Source: Flammeovirgaceae bacterium | Lineage (GTDB): Bacteria > Bacteroidota > Bacteroidia > Cytophagales > Cyclobacteriaceae | Assembly: GCA_016712035.1 (NCBI GenBank) | Contig: JADJRT010000011.1 | Span: forward strand, 1 to 64,000 | DNA: 64,000 nucleotides | Direction of reading: 5' to 3' | Notes under the pieces: generated by a model | What the model saw: the letters and a program-made list of their open reading frames with translations, nothing else | Told to the model about the DNA's origin: nothing | Database searches by the model: none | Program-made: the position numbers and the translations under genes | Shown: one piece after another, positions 46,251 to 57,724 of the stretch | How the letters are laid out: each line of letters begins with the position of its first letter | Numbering within the stretch: the first letter of the stretch is position 1

Positions 46251-46290
46251 TGGTTATGAATGATTGTGAACTATTATGAATGATTATATA
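46251..46290. repeat. Four 10-nt phased repeats, AT-rich intergenic region
   Basis: TGGTTATGAA, TGATTGTGAA, CTATTATGAA and TGATTATATA lie head to tail. The motif TGATTGTGAA is shared with the array at 39870-39939. The rest of the 300-nt gap 46196-46495 is AT-rich, and I see no gene in it. Confidence 0.5.
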
Positions 46291-46495
46291 GGAAATTCAA
46301 TACTAACTGCATTTGAGGGAAATATCAGATTTGAGTTCAAATAAAGTTGAAATGGAGTTGAAAATATGTAAATAAAAATTAAAGAGAGTTGGTTTAAGGC
46401 CATTTCTGATTGAGTTTAATTTTTCAATCATGATGAATGTCATTGAATCTCAGAAAAAGGTTTAGTAAACTTTACGGATTAATAAGTCAAGTGCC

Positions 46496-47151
46496 ATGAA
46501 ATCACAAATAACTTTAATAAGCAAAGCACTATTTGCATTAATTTACCTGCTGTTTGGGATATCGATGGTAATATCTATCACACCGTAACAATTGGTACAC
46601 AAACCTGGATGGTTGAAAACCTTAAGACAACAAAATTTCGTGATGGTTCCAGTATTCCAAATGTTACCGATAACAACGATTGGACAAATTACGGAGCTAT
46701 GAACATGGGCGCCTATTGTGATTACAACAATACGGTAAGTTATTCAAACACCTATGGACGACTTTACAATTGGTATGCTGTTACTAACGAACGGAATATT
46801 TGCCCTCCAGGCTGGCATGTACCATCCAGTGCGGAATGGGAGACGTTAATTTCATATTTAGGTGGACAAACTCTAGCGGGAGGTGCTATGAAAGAAAAGG
46901 GCACAACGCATTGTAGCGGTCCGAATATTGGGGGCACCAATCGTAGTGGATTTACTGCTCTTCCTGGTGGTTGCCGGCAAATAGATAGTGGAATGTATTA
47001 TGGCAATGGTGTTTCGTGTGCATGGTGGTCTAGCTCACAAATCAATGAGCAGACAGCCTGGTACTGTCAACTGTATTACGACCAAACCAGCATTAATAAA
47101 ATGGCCTTTGATAAGACATCCGGATGTTCGATTCGTTTGATTAAGGATTAA
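46496..47151 (+). CDS. FISUMP-domain secreted protein (one frameshift)
   Basis: About 218 residues after restoring one G near 46559 (LLFGDIDGNIYHTVTIGTQ). The N-terminal signal-like helix MKSQITLISKALFALIYLLF leads into the Fibrobacter succinogenes major paralogous domain: TWMVENLKTTKFRDGS, YGRLYNWYAV, CPPGWHVPSSAEWETL, SGFTALPGGCR, WWSSSQ and a C-terminal GCSIRLIKD. Surface or secreted protein of unknown role. It converges with the metal operon. Confidence 0.8.
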
Positions 47152-47161
47152 ATGCTCGAAC

Positions 47162-48132
47162 TTACTTTCGATAAAAATATCGTTGAACACCCAATTCCCA
47201 AACTGGCGTAAAGCGAACATACGAATTGCCGACCAAACTAAATCCTACTGAAAAATCAATTCTCAAATTCGATTTTGCTATTCGTTGTATACCAGGATGG
47301 ACTTCGATGTAGGAACTTGCTGCCAGCGGGATGGAGTTTGATGTTAACTCTACCCCGTTCTGAATTACGCGTGCCGCATCGTATTTCTTGCCACGAAATT
47401 CCAAATACACATTCCAATTAGGCTGGTCATAGTCAGTATAACGCTCAGGCGCAAGGCGGTATCCAAAAGAAAGGTCGTAGCGCACTGCATCACCGAAATG
47501 GATAGTGGTTGGTAAATCAGGGCCACCTGTAACATCAGCTTGTGTTTCGGAGTATGAATCGGGCTTAATCAATCCGCTGGTGAGCGATACTGCAAAACGA
47601 TTTTTAAGCAACGTAGCGATTACTCCATACCCATATCCTCCGGTATCATCCATTAAGTTGGGTTCTGCTTCATCATGGGCTACTGCTAGTTTCGACCACT
47701 CGCCATAACCTGCGATTCTGAAGTGACTGTTCTTTTTATCTATCGACACGAATCGATACTTGGCATATAGGTGAACGCCACTGAACAAATAAGGATAATT
47801 AACACCTCGCTTGGGACTTTGTGTGTAGTAGTTGGTTTGATTTCCGGTATGTGTATGATTGATCAGATCAGGCGGCAGTTTCCTGTCATGGTGATTAGAT
47901 ATTGAGCCGGTAATCAGTAATGATAGTTTTGAAGTAACTCCGTACATCGCCCGGATGGCATACATAGATCGCGTAAGATTGACCTCCTTATAATTTTGAT
48001 TGAGCACTCGTATGCCAAGTACATTTCCGGAACGGAACTGGCCGGTTCATTTAATGGAAATAACTCCTGTGAAACGCAGGGCCTTGCGACTGTTAACAAA
48101 AAAACATAAATTAAAACAGCCTTACATTTCAT
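47162..48132 (-). CDS. Outer-membrane beta-barrel protein of the metal operon (one frameshift)
   Basis: About 323 residues with signal MKCKAVLIYVFLLTVARPCVSQ and a barrel-like body (MYAIRAMYGVTSKLSLLITG ... ELGVQRYFYRK). A missing G near 48011 breaks it; restored it reads EMYLGIRVLNQNYKEV. Last gene of the metal operon; its start overlaps the stop of the HMA-protein gene. Possibly a metal-related outer-membrane protein; the family is not recognised. Confidence 0.65.
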
Positions 48133-48658
48133 GTATCAAATGCAAAATGTTTTGATCGGGTGAGAATCCCAATTTCTTTTTCCATTGATTGCTTTCTTTC
48201 TTCGGAAGAAACCCTTCATCAATCAATGTCAACGCAACGTCTTTTGGTGATGGGGTACTCTTAAATCGAAGCCATTGATACCGCTGTCCCTTAAAGTTAA
48301 ATAGACCGTCTTTGTCTACAGGCACATCTCTAAAATCAAATTGAAGCCTTACGAAGCGAACGGAAAAACCAGCATCGGTAATTGCTTTTGCTATCCTTCG
48401 CATATCAATTAATTCAACGCCTTTCACATAAATTCTTCCCTCGGTATTTTCCAGACTCATAGTCACGCTGTCAACAAATTCCAATCGGCTTATGCTCCTG
48501 TCTACACTTCGCGTGCATAACGAACATGTTAGCCCGTTGATACCCACATCAATCCACTTAAGTCCTGCAAATGACTCGGCTGGCACAATGCCAAAAATCA
48601 ATACCAATAAGAAGATTGCTAAACGAATATTTGACTTTATACCAATAATTAGTTTCAT
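48122..48658 (-). CDS. Heavy-metal-associated (HMA) domain protein
   Basis: 178 residues with an N-terminal signal or anchor (IFLLVLIFGIVPAESFA) and an HMA fold whose metal loop is GLTCSLCTRSVDRSI (CxxC). A region of unknown function follows. It probably binds metal in the periplasm and hands it on. Located 11 nt after the P-type ATPase gene in the same operon. Confidence 0.8.
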   Translation of the reverse strand: MKLIIGIKSNIRLAIFLLVLIFGIVPAESFAGLKWIDVGINGLTCSLCTRSVDRSISRLEFVDSVTMSLENTEGRIYVKGVELIDMRRIAKAITDAGFSVRFVRLQFDFRDVPVDKDGLFNFKGQRYQWLRFKSTPSPKDVALTLIDEGFLPKKESNQWKKKLGFSPDQNILHLIHEM

Positions 48659-48669
48659 GGGGGCTTGAC

Positions 48670-50664
48670 TTAAAATTTTATCCTTTGAATCCTTACGGCA
48701 TTAAGAATTGCCAGCAGAGCTACACCCACATCAGCAATAACAGCTTCCCAAAGAGTCGCAATGCCACCGGCACCAAGCATTAACACGATAACCTTCACCA
48801 CCATCGCCATCGTAATATTTTGCCATACGATACTTCGCGTGATCTTACCTATTTTTATAGCTGATACAATTTTAGACGGCTGGTCATTCTGTATAACAAT
48901 ATCGGCAGTTTCGATGGTGGCATCACTGCCCAATCCACCCATTGCTATACCTGCATCGGCTAATGCCACAACGGGGGCGTCATTTACTCCATCCCCGACA
49001 AACGCAATTATTCTTTTTTCATTTTTCAAGGCCTGTACCTTTTCTACTTTTCCTTCCGGTAATAAATCACCAAAGGCATTATCAAGGCCAAGTATTTTAG
49101 CTACCTTATCCACCACACTTTGTTTATCACCGGATAACATGACGGTTTTGATCTTTAACTTATGCATGGCATCAATTGCCTGTTTAGCATCTTCTTTGAT
49201 TTCATCCGCAATAGTAATAAAGCCCGCGTATTTCTCGTTAATGGCAACGACCACGATAGTATCCACCAAAGTTTCTATTTCAGCAGGATACTGAACATTA
49301 AACTTCTTCAATAGTTTTACATTCCCCGCCAGGACATTCTTACCATCAATAACTCCTTTTAATCCGTGCCCAGAAATCTCTTCGATGTTCTCGGCTTTGC
49401 CTTTGACATTGTCCCCCGCATACTCTACCACGGCCTTTAGCGATAGGATGCGTAGAGTTTTTTCTAAGGCCGATGTGAGTCTCACCAACTCATTTGGATC
49501 AACACCGCTGGTAACTACTTGCTGAACTTTGAATACTCCTTTGGTAAGAGTTCCGGTTTTGTCCATGACAACTGTATTTACTTTTGTTATCACGTCCAGG
49601 TAATTGGAACCTTTGAACAATATTCCATTACGGGAAGCTAACCCGATGCCACCAAAATATCCCAGCGGAATGGAAACCACCAGGGCGCACGGACAACTGA
49701 TTACAAGAAATACCAATGCCCTATAAAACCAATCATTGAAATCATAATCCGCAACAAAGAAGTAAGGCAAAAAGCAAACGCCAATCGCAAGAGCAAAAAC
49801 AATCGGTGTATAAACTTTTGCAAACCTGCTTATAAATAACTGAGTCTGTGATTTACGTGCTGTAGCATCCTGCACCATTTCCAGTATTTTGCTCAGCTTA
49901 CTATCTTTAAAGAGAGCTTTCACCTGCACATCCGTAACCGTGTTTAGGTTAATCATCCCGGCAAACACTTTTTCTCCTTTTCTTTTTGTATCCGGTTTAC
50001 TTTCTCCTGTCAAAGCTGCTGTATTGAAGGATGCTGTTTCAGAAATCAATTCGCCATCAAGAGCTACTTTCTCACCTGGTTTGACCTGAATGATTTCCTC
50101 CAATACAATCTCCTTGGGGTTCACCACTTGTGTACTTCCATTGCGGATTACGGTTACTTCATCGGGGCGAATATCGAGCAAGGCTTTTATACTCCGCTTT
50201 GCCTTATTAACTGCTGAGTCCTGAAACCATTCTCCAATGGAATAGAATATCATGACTGCGACTCCTTCGCTGTAAGAACCTATGGCAAAGGCACCGAGGG
50301 TTGCCACACTCATTAGAAAAAATTCATTAAAGAAATCAAAACGTTTTACCTTACGGAAGGCCATGTATAGAACATTGTAACCTCCTAAAAGATAGGCTAT
50401 TGAATAAGTGATCAGATCAGCAGGAAATGGAGGTTTATACTTTAATCCAAATTCAAGCACCAGCATGATCAACAGGATTGTAAGCGAAAGGAGCAATTGC
50501 CAATGACTTTTCCACCCCGACTCCTGCTCTTCACCCATAACCTCATTGCTATGGTCATGCCCATCATTATCGGTATGATTAACCGGTAACGATGCCTTAT
50601 TTTGCAAATCCGTTTCAGAGGATTTTTTCTCCTCATGAATATTTCGATTTTGTTGATTAGTCAT
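48670..50664 (-). CDS. Heavy-metal P1B-type ATPase (Zn/Cd/Co/Pb type)
   Basis: 664 residues. A His-rich N-terminus (NHTDNDGHDHSNE) replaces an HMA domain. Motifs are in order: TGES (actuator), membrane metal site CPCALV, phosphorylation DKTGTLTKG, and GDGVNDAPVVALADAG. The HP-locus appears as LRILSL, but two compensating indels at 49432-49463 hide the normal STHPIAKAVVEY. It exports Zn, Cd, Co or Pb from the cytoplasm to the periplasm, where the Czc pump takes over. Confidence 0.92.
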   Translation of the reverse strand: MTNQQNRNIHEEKKSSETDLQNKASLPVNHTDNDGHDHSNEVMGEEQESGWKSHWQLLLSLTILLIMLVLEFGLKYKPPFPADLITYSIAYLLGGYNVLYMAFRKVKRFDFFNEFFLMSVATLGAFAIGSYSEGVAVMIFYSIGEWFQDSAVNKAKRSIKALLDIRPDEVTVIRNGSTQVVNPKEIVLEEIIQVKPGEKVALDGELISETASFNTAALTGESKPDTKRKGEKVFAGMINLNTVTDVQVKALFKDSKLSKILEMVQDATARKSQTQLFISRFAKVYTPIVFALAIGVCFLPYFFVADYDFNDWFYRALVFLVISCPCALVVSIPLGYFGGIGLASRNGILFKGSNYLDVITKVNTVVMDKTGTLTKGVFKVQQVVTSGVDPNELVRLTSALEKTLRILSLKAVVEYAGDNVKGKAENIEEISGHGLKGVIDGKNVLAGNVKLLKKFNVQYPAEIETLVDTIVVVAINEKYAGFITIADEIKEDAKQAIDAMHKLKIKTVMLSGDKQSVVDKVAKILGLDNAFGDLLPEGKVEKVQALKNEKRIIAFVGDGVNDAPVVALADAGIAMGGLGSDATIETADIVIQNDQPSKIVSAIKIGKITRSIVWQNITMAMVVKVIVLMLGAGGIATLWEAVIADVGVALLAILNAVRIQRIKF

Positions 50665-50675
50665 GGTTTTTTCCT

Positions 50676-51287
50676 TTAATGAATAAAAAATGAAGCAATT
50701 CCTGTAAGCACAAGTGTAATGCCCGTAATGATTCCAGCATTATGCTCCAGCGTATGCCAATTAAGTTTTAGTAAACCTGTGTATGTAAAGCGTACCCACA
50801 TCACCATGCCACCAACGGTAACTACAGTATAAAGCGTTGCAAGCATGGCAATCATCCACCAACCCTGGCTACCTGCCATAAGAAAATAGGCTTCGATTTC
50901 CAGGCAAGGAGAAAAGAACATCGCCAGTGCCAGGCTGGCAATAATCTTTTTGTCTGAAACGATTTCGTCATGTTTGTGCAGATGAAAGTGTTTGTGTTTG
51001 TGATGCTGATAGATGTAAAACAATCCCAATGCGATAAGAACTGAAGGAGCAATGAAGTGAGTGAAATAGTTAATCTTATCGGCCAGTGTTAAGCCGATCA
51101 ATCCTACAGCAATACCTACCAGCACCGTACTCAATGCATGTGAAAGGCCAGCGATAAACGTAATAGATGTAGTGCGGCTCAATGTCCAACCTTCTTTTCT
51201 TGCAATAGCTAATACCGGAAGCCAATGATTTGGGATCAAGGCGTGTAGTACACTCAATACAAGACTTCCGGCAATTAGTGTAATCAT
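50676..51287 (-). CDS. NicO/RcnA-like metal transporter
   Basis: 203 residues with about six membrane helices. HALIPNHWLPVLAIARKEGW opens the protein, and a His-rich loop (HHKHKHFHLHKHDE) sits between helices, as in nickel/cobalt exporters. The metal is inferred from the histidines and neighbours. It starts one base into the stop of the DUF3703 gene and ends 11 nt before the P-type ATPase. Confidence 0.7.
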   Translation of the reverse strand: MITLIAGSLVLSVLHALIPNHWLPVLAIARKEGWTLSRTTSITFIAGLSHALSTVLVGIAVGLIGLTLADKINYFTHFIAPSVLIALGLFYIYQHHKHKHFHLHKHDEIVSDKKIIASLALAMFFSPCLEIEAYFLMAGSQGWWMIAMLATLYTVVTVGGMVMWVRFTYTGLLKLNWHTLEHNAGIITGITLVLTGIASFFIH

Positions 51288-51650
51288 TAGTTATAGCGAT
51301 AAGGTTTCAGAATAGCCTGAAGGTCTTCTGGTATTTCCATTGGCCGCAAGGGTGGTACATTGGCTCCACCAGTGTTGCCCACGGGAATAGTACCCACAAA
51401 TGATTTAACGCCACCAACTAACAAGCGCGGTATTTGCCCGACAATTTCTCTCGTGTCTTTTATCCGAAAGCCAAACTTGAGCATGATCCAGTGTACATGC
51501 GTATGCTCTCTTGGCCAAGGTTGGCCGAGTATGCGCGCGCTCCAAGTGTCGCCATGCCAACGAAAGGCTGTTCAGTTCGGCTTTGTAAAGTTCCAGTTCC
51601 TCACGGTAGTGAATCTTCAAACCGTCAGGCATACTCCAATAAATTCTCAT
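51287..51650 (-). CDS. DUF3703 protein (frame broken)
   Basis: About 120 residues. LAWRHLERAH at the first half and LGQPWPREHTHVHWIMLKFGF at the join show the His-rich core of DUF3703, a family found next to metal exporters. The second half is IKDTREIVGQIPRLLVGGVK. The frame breaks near 51538 in a GCGCGC stretch. Its start overlaps the upstream gene (ATGA). Role unknown; probably metal handling. Confidence 0.7.
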
Positions 51651-52101
51651 TGAATTGATTTTATTAATCTATACCAATTTCGTCTTCTCCAACGATAAAA
51701 CAGCCAAGCAAAAATCCAAACAAATGGTGTTAGTACACCAGCTTGAATGATAACCTCATCCCGATAGTTGGTTTTCAAATCTGTGTTTCTCACAAGGGTA
51801 ATGGTGTGCTTCCATGTTCGAACCATTGATCCATACCGTGATCAATCAGTACTTTTGTATCATTTGAGATTGTGTTGGGAATTTCAATTACGATGTGCTG
51901 ACGTCCGAAAGGAATGTATCCAAATAGAGACAAAGACGTCTCGTAGTCTCCATCATGCCATTCCTCTGGAAACACATTTGGATGTACTGCCTCAAATTTC
52001 AAAATTGGATCAGCAACATAGTGAAGTGTTGACACCTTTTTTAATCGGTTCCAAACTTCGTCAAGTGGCATATCTAAACTATAGTTTAACTGCATTTTCA
52101 T
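51647..52101 (-). CDS. SRPBCC-like membrane-tethered hypothetical protein (one frameshift)
   Basis: About 151 residues. The N-terminal START/SRPBCC-like region is MKMQLNYSLDMPLDEVWNRL ... ILKFEAVHP. A single C-terminal helix follows (AGVLTPFVWIFAWLFYRWRR). A missing C near 51802 hides the helix; restored it reads EHGSHTITLVRNTDLK. In the operon it is 1 nt after czcB and overlaps the DUF3703 gene. The fold is a tentative reading. Confidence 0.5.
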
Positions 52102-52102
52102 A

Positions 52103-53313
52103 TTAGTGTCCCTCTTCTTCTTCGCTATTCTTTATCTTAGATAAAATGGAGTAAGCTCCTTTTATTACAATCATTGTATTTTCGTCAAAACCTTCTGGAA
52201 TGCTAATCTCCGTGTATCCCAGCTCACTATTCCCTGTTTGAATTTCCATCATTGTAAAATGTTGTCCTTCATCATCTGACTCAGCTTTTTGGTTTCCTTC
52301 ATTGAGCCCCTTCTCGTCAGCCAGTACAAATATGTATTTCTTACCCTGAAAATCAATAATGGATTCATCCGGCAAAGCTGCTACTATTGCACCTCCTGCC
52401 TCAACGTTAGCCTTCAAATACATACCCGGTAATAACTCTGTATCCTCGTTATCAATATGACAATGAATCGAATTGTTCTGTCAACGCTGATCTCGCGACC
52501 AATCAGGTACACCGTAGCCATACGATCCTTGGTTTCATTGGCAAGTGTAAATCGTACCTTTTGCCCTATCTTGATTTTGCGTACATCCTTTTCAAAAATA
52601 ATCAACTCCGCATGAAGGTGCTCGGTGTCTACAATTTCGAAAAGTATGTCAACTGGGTTGACGAACTTTCCAATGTTCACATTAACCTCTGTTACGTAGC
52701 CACTAATAGGAGAATATACATTACCCGTGCTGGTGATGTTGCCTTCTTCGAGAGCAGCCAGGTTAATATTGATCATCTTTACTTTTGCCAATAGTCCATT
52801 CTTTTTGGCAAGCCAGATCTGGTAGTTTGACTTTGACTGTTGCAATGCTTTCTGAGCATTCACATTCTCTTTTGCTAGCTCCTTTTGTCGTTCATAATCC
52901 GCTTCCGAAAATTCAAACTGGCTTTTAGCTTCGAGATAATCCTGTTGCAATTGAATGTACTCTGGATTTTCAATTACGGCAATCAATTGCCCTTTCTTCA
53001 CCCTAGAGCCTTGAAGCAACACAGTACTTTTCAGAAAACCACCAAACGGAACGGAGACACTTACCATTTGCTGCGGAGGAACATCCAAAACACCATTCAC
53101 CTTTATAGTGGCACTAATTTGTTTACGCTCGATCTTCCCAAAAGTTATTCCAGCTGTTTTTATCTGCACTGCGGTTAGTTCAACCGTGTTATCTTCCTCT
53201 TCGTGATGCGCTTCGGGTGTATCTCCTTCTGAGGCTTTACTCCCACAGGATACTATACATGTTGAGATGAAAAGAACAATGACTATAGAGCTTAATTTTA
53301 GTATGTGCTTCAT
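52103..53313 (-). CDS. czcB: CzcB/CusB periplasmic adaptor of the RND metal pump (one frameshift)
   Basis: About 403 residues. Lipoprotein signal with Cys in FISTCIVSCGSKA, then His-rich AHHEEED. A barrel-sandwich and coiled-coil hairpin follow (GSRVKKGQLIAVIENPEYIQ ... NVNIGKFVNPVDILFEIVD), and the C-terminal membrane-proximal domain closes the protein. The break near 52470 is repaired as RTIRFHCHIDNEDTELLPG. It bridges CzcA and CzcC. Confidence 0.85.
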
Positions 53314-53320
53314 GTTGATA

Positions 53321-54550
53321 TTATTTATTACCTGCTAAAAATTCGATGTAAATGATGCTTTGATTGTAATCATTCAGGGTTTGCAGAAACCCTTCTTTAA
53401 TGCTGATACCATTCCGCACACCGATCAGATATTCAGCATAGCCAATCTCTCCGCTGCGAAAAGCTGTTTGTGATTGGCGCAGTATCAGATCGGCATTTGG
53501 CAAGGCCGATGTGCGATAGTATTCCAGACTACTTTTATTCTTTGCGTATTGTTGCAATGCCTGATCCATCTGTCCATTCAAGGTGACCTGATGATACTCA
53601 TAGTAGCTTTGAGCTGCTTGTTGGTTATATGCTGCCGCCTTAACTCTGCCTTGATGGGGAACAAACCACAACGGAATTGAAACACCCACCTGGAAGCCCG
53701 TGAAGCGGTCGCTGCTGGTAGCAATTGCTCCGTTCTCTGAATTGGCGGCACCAATGAGTGTCTGCGAAAAGAATCCTACTAAAAGATCAGGGCAAATTTT
53801 GCAGACTCTACCTTTTTCTGGCTTTTCGCTACTTCAACTTGCTGCCGCATGAAAGCAAGAGAAGGATTCAATGCAAGGGCTGCGCTGTCGGGTGATTCAC
53901 TTATTTCAATTTCCGAAAACGCATTCTCTGCAATATCAGGCAACACATCGCTGTTCATCAAGGTTTTTAACTGAGTACGCAATACCAAGGCAGTCGCCTC
54001 ATTTTGCCGAAGCTGGTTTTTAACTTCATTACTCTGCGTTTCAGCGGTAGTTTTTTCTAGCAGATTTGTTTCTCCGGTTTTGTAGCGCAAAGAGGCTGCC
54101 TTAAAAAAACCTTCGTAAATGCTGTCCTGCTGCAATAGCAGATCGTGGCGCGATTGAGTGAAAGCGAGCTGATAATAAACTTGCTTAACCTGATATACCA
54201 ATTCATTCTCTGTGGCTGCTTTCTTTAATTCGGCTGAAGCCATAAGCGAACGATTGAGACTTCCTTGACTCCCCAGCGATGCAAAAGGAATAGTTTGTAA
54301 AACAGTTATGTTGTTATCATTTTTTCGCATAACTATTGTACTGTCCTCTCATCAGAGTAATATCAGTCTTTGGTAAGTCGAAGGATGTCTTCTTTAATTG
54401 TTTTTGATATTCCACTTCATAGGAAGCTGCCTGAATGCCTTTATTATTTCTCAGCGCAACTCCTAAAGTCTGATCAAGAGTGAGTTTGTCTGACTGCGCA
54501 AATACAATAAGGGATGAAAGATTAAATAAAATAATAGCTATTGTTCTCAT
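53321..54550 (-). CDS. czcC: CzcC/TolC-family outer-membrane factor (two frameshifts)
   Basis: About 410 residues with signal peptide (MRTIAIILFNLSSLIVFAQ). TolC repeats are visible as LTLDQTLGVALRNNKGIQAA and later RTSALPNADLILRQSQTAFR. Joints near 54320 and 53785 are single-base indels; the second restores AKFAPDLLVGFFSQT. Many Bacteroidota fuse this domain to CzcA; here the two genes are separate and overlap by ATGA. Confidence 0.82.
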
Positions 54551-57500
54551 ATCGAAGAAGCATTTAATCGTTTGGAACCAATTTTTTCAAAGTAGATATA
54601 CAGGCAAGGCAGCACAAACAGTGTAAGGAGTGTTGAGCTTAACAAACCACCAATCACAACAGTGGCCAATGGCTTCTGCACCTCTGCACCCGCACTGGTT
54701 GCCAACGCCATAGGCAGGAAGCCGAGCGAGGCAACGGCTGCGGTCATGAGCACAGGTCGCAATCTTTCCCTCGTTCCTGTGAGAACAATTTGAAACAGAT
54801 CTGTTAACCCGTCTTTCTTCAGTCGGTTGAATTCCGCAACGAGCACTATTCCATTAAGTACGGCTACTCCGAATAATGCAATGAACCCGACACCAGCGGA
54901 AATACTGAATGGCATTCCTCGTAGCAACAAAGCAAACACTCCACCAATGGATGCCATAGGAATAGCCATGAAAATAAGTATAGACTGTTTTATCGAACTG
55001 AAAGTGAAAAACAGAAGCATTAGAATAAGTAAGAGTGCAACTGGAACGGCTATTGACAATCGCGCCTGTGCTTCCTTGAGGTTTTCAAACTGACCTCCGT
55101 AGGTAGGATAATATCCTGGAGGGAAATCAATTTGTTTTTCAATCTTTCCTTGAAGTTCCTTTACAATGCTGGCAACATCACGACCTCTCACATTAAAAGC
55201 CAACTATGATCCTTCGCTTTGCATCCTCACGTTGAATTTGATTGGGTCCGATTTTGAATTCTACGTCCGCAAGTTGGTTCAAAGGGGAATTTGCTCTCCT
55301 TTGGAGATGAGACAAACAGGTTGCGAACATCTTCTATGTTCTGGCGACTTTGTGAACTGAAGCGAACGGCAAGGTCATATCTCTTTCACCTTCAAATACA
55401 AGTCCTGCTGATTGTCCCGCAAAGGCCGCATTAATCGCCTGGTTTATATCTTCTATGTTCAGTCCATATTTAGCGACTTCATCGCGATTGATATTAATTA
55501 CGATTTGAGGAAGACCCGTAACTTCTTCCACATACAAATCTCGCGCTCCGTCCACTGTACCTACAATTTTTCCCACTTGCTGTGACAAATCGGTAAGTAC
55601 AGTCAAATCCTCACCAAAGATTTTAACAGCTACATCCTGTCTAACACCTGTCATCAATTCATTAAAGCGCATTTGAATCGGCTGCTGAAAACCAAAGGTT
55701 ACGCCAGGTATTGCTTCCAGGGCTTCACCCATTTTTTCCGCAAGCTCTTCTCGGCTATTAGCTTTCTTCCAATCATCTTTATCTTTCAAGATCACCATCA
55801 GATCACATGCTTCAATAGGCATCGGGTCTGTGGAATTTCAGATGAACCAATTTTTCCAACCACTTCCTTGACCTCATCCGGGAACTCGCGCAGTAAAATT
55901 TCGGAAGCTTTAGTAGATGCTTCAATAGTATATGACAAACTGCTCCAGTCAGTACTTGTGTTTCAACGGCAAAGTCACCTTCTTCCAATGTTGGCAAAAC
56001 TCACCACCCATTCTCAAAAAGAATACAAGACTAATCACGAACAAAACAGCAGAAGATGCCACAACGATAAACTTGTGTTTTAATGCTCCATTAATTACTG
56101 GTTCTTATATTCGATGGAAGAAATCCATCATCTTGTCAGAGAAGTTGCGCTTATGTTCTGTGTTCTTGCTTAGAAAAAGTGCGGACATCATTGGTACATA
56201 CGTAAGGAAAGAAGGAACGCACCCAGAATAGCAAAGCTTACCGTTTGCGCCATTGGCTTCAAACATCTTGCCCTCAATCCCTACCAAAGCGAGTATAGGA
56301 AGATATACAATGAGAATTATAATTCTGCCCAAATGCTGCGCTATTCATCATCCGTGATGCAGAGTACTGAACTTTCTCATCCATTTGTTGCTGATTAAGC
56401 TGGGTGCTTTACTCGCACCCAAATAATGCATGGTTGATTCAACAATGATAACTGCGCCATCTATGATCAGCCCAAATCAATCGCGCCCAAACTCATGAGA
56501 TTGCCGGAAACTCCAAAGACACGCATCAATGAAACGGCAAAAAGCATGGAGAGAGGAATTACAGAAGCTACCAGAAAGCCCGCTCTGAAATTGCCCAGGA
56601 ACAACACCAAAATAAAAATGACAATTAAAGCACCTTCGATTAAGTTTTTTCAACGGTTCCTACTGCGCGTTCTACCAATGCACTGCGGTCAAGAAAGGCT
56701 TCAATCGTTCACTCCTTCAGGCAGTGTCTTTTTGATTTGCTCCATCTTTCTTTGACCCGATTCACCACAGCACTGGAGTTTTCACCCTTCAGCATTAATG
56801 TGATTGCTCCTACCACTTCACCTTCGTCATTATAGGTCATCGCTCCATAGCGATTGGCATGTCCTAAGCGTACATCGGCTACGTTGCGAATAAGAATCGG
56901 GATTCCGCCATCTGTATTATAAATTACGATCTTCCCAATGTCATCAATAGAATTGATCAAGCCCTCACTCCGGATAAACCATGCATTTGGTTTTTTATCA
57001 ATGTACGCTCCGCCTGTATTCTGATTATTCTTTTCAAGTGCCTTGAATACATCAGCAATACCAATATTGTAACTCCGAAGCTTATCCGGATCAAGGGCTA
57101 TTTCATATTGCTTTAAAAATCCTCCAAAGCTTGCAACATCAGCCACGCCCTTAGTACCCAGCAATTGTCTTCGAACAATCCAATCCTGGATACTACGCAA
57201 TTCCATTGCATCGAATTTGGCTTCATAGCCTTTCTCGGACGAACAATATATTGATAAATTTCACCGAGACCTGTTGTTACAGGTGCCATCTCAGGAGTTC
57301 CTACTCTGGCGGGATTTGATTGGCCGCTACCGTTAGCCGCTCGTTCACCTGCTGTCGTGCCCAGTAAACATCTACATTGTCTTGGAAACAATCGTAACAA
57401 CGGAAAGACCGAAACGTGAAAACTTCTGATCTCTCCTCGGTGTCGGGAATCGTAGCCATAGTTTGTTCGATCGGAAACGTAACAAGTCGTTCAATGTCGA

Positions 57501-57675
57501 GTGCAGATTGTGAAGGGGCGGCTGTAATTATTTGTACCTGATTGTTGGTGATGTCAGGTACTGCTGTAGTATGATATGCTGGATTAAAACCAATTAATCC
57601 AAGCCCTATAGGGGCCGTGACATATCGAAAATGTCTATTGTCGTTCGGAATGATGAACGATATTTTTTTGCGCAT
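54547..57675 (-). CDS. czcA: CzcA/CusA heavy-metal RND efflux pump (many frameshifts)
   Basis: About 1040 residues expected, read in at least seven frame segments. Recognisable parts in order are DITNNQVQIITAAPSQSALD, NVDVYWARQQVNERL, AELRSIQDWIVRRQLLGTKG-like porter regions, and the metal-RND helix-4 motif DLGLIIDGAVIIVES near 56440-56490. Next come RMRFNEL...GVRQDVAVKIFG near 55670-55600 and the C-terminal SIKQSILIFMAIPMASIGGV. All membrane segments are present. The damage density (55.2-57.5 kb) is the highest in the window and points to poor consensus, not decay. Proton-driven export of Co/Zn/Cd or Cu. Confidence 0.85.
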
Positions 57676-57724
57676 AGCGCGAACTTTAAAATGTAAAAGT
57701 CAGAATATCAGAACGACAGGAATG

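Noticed and set aside
54547..57675. czcA as a true decayed pseudogene
   Set aside because: All domains remain and every break is a single-base event in a region of generally poor consensus, flanked by operon partners with the same error type.
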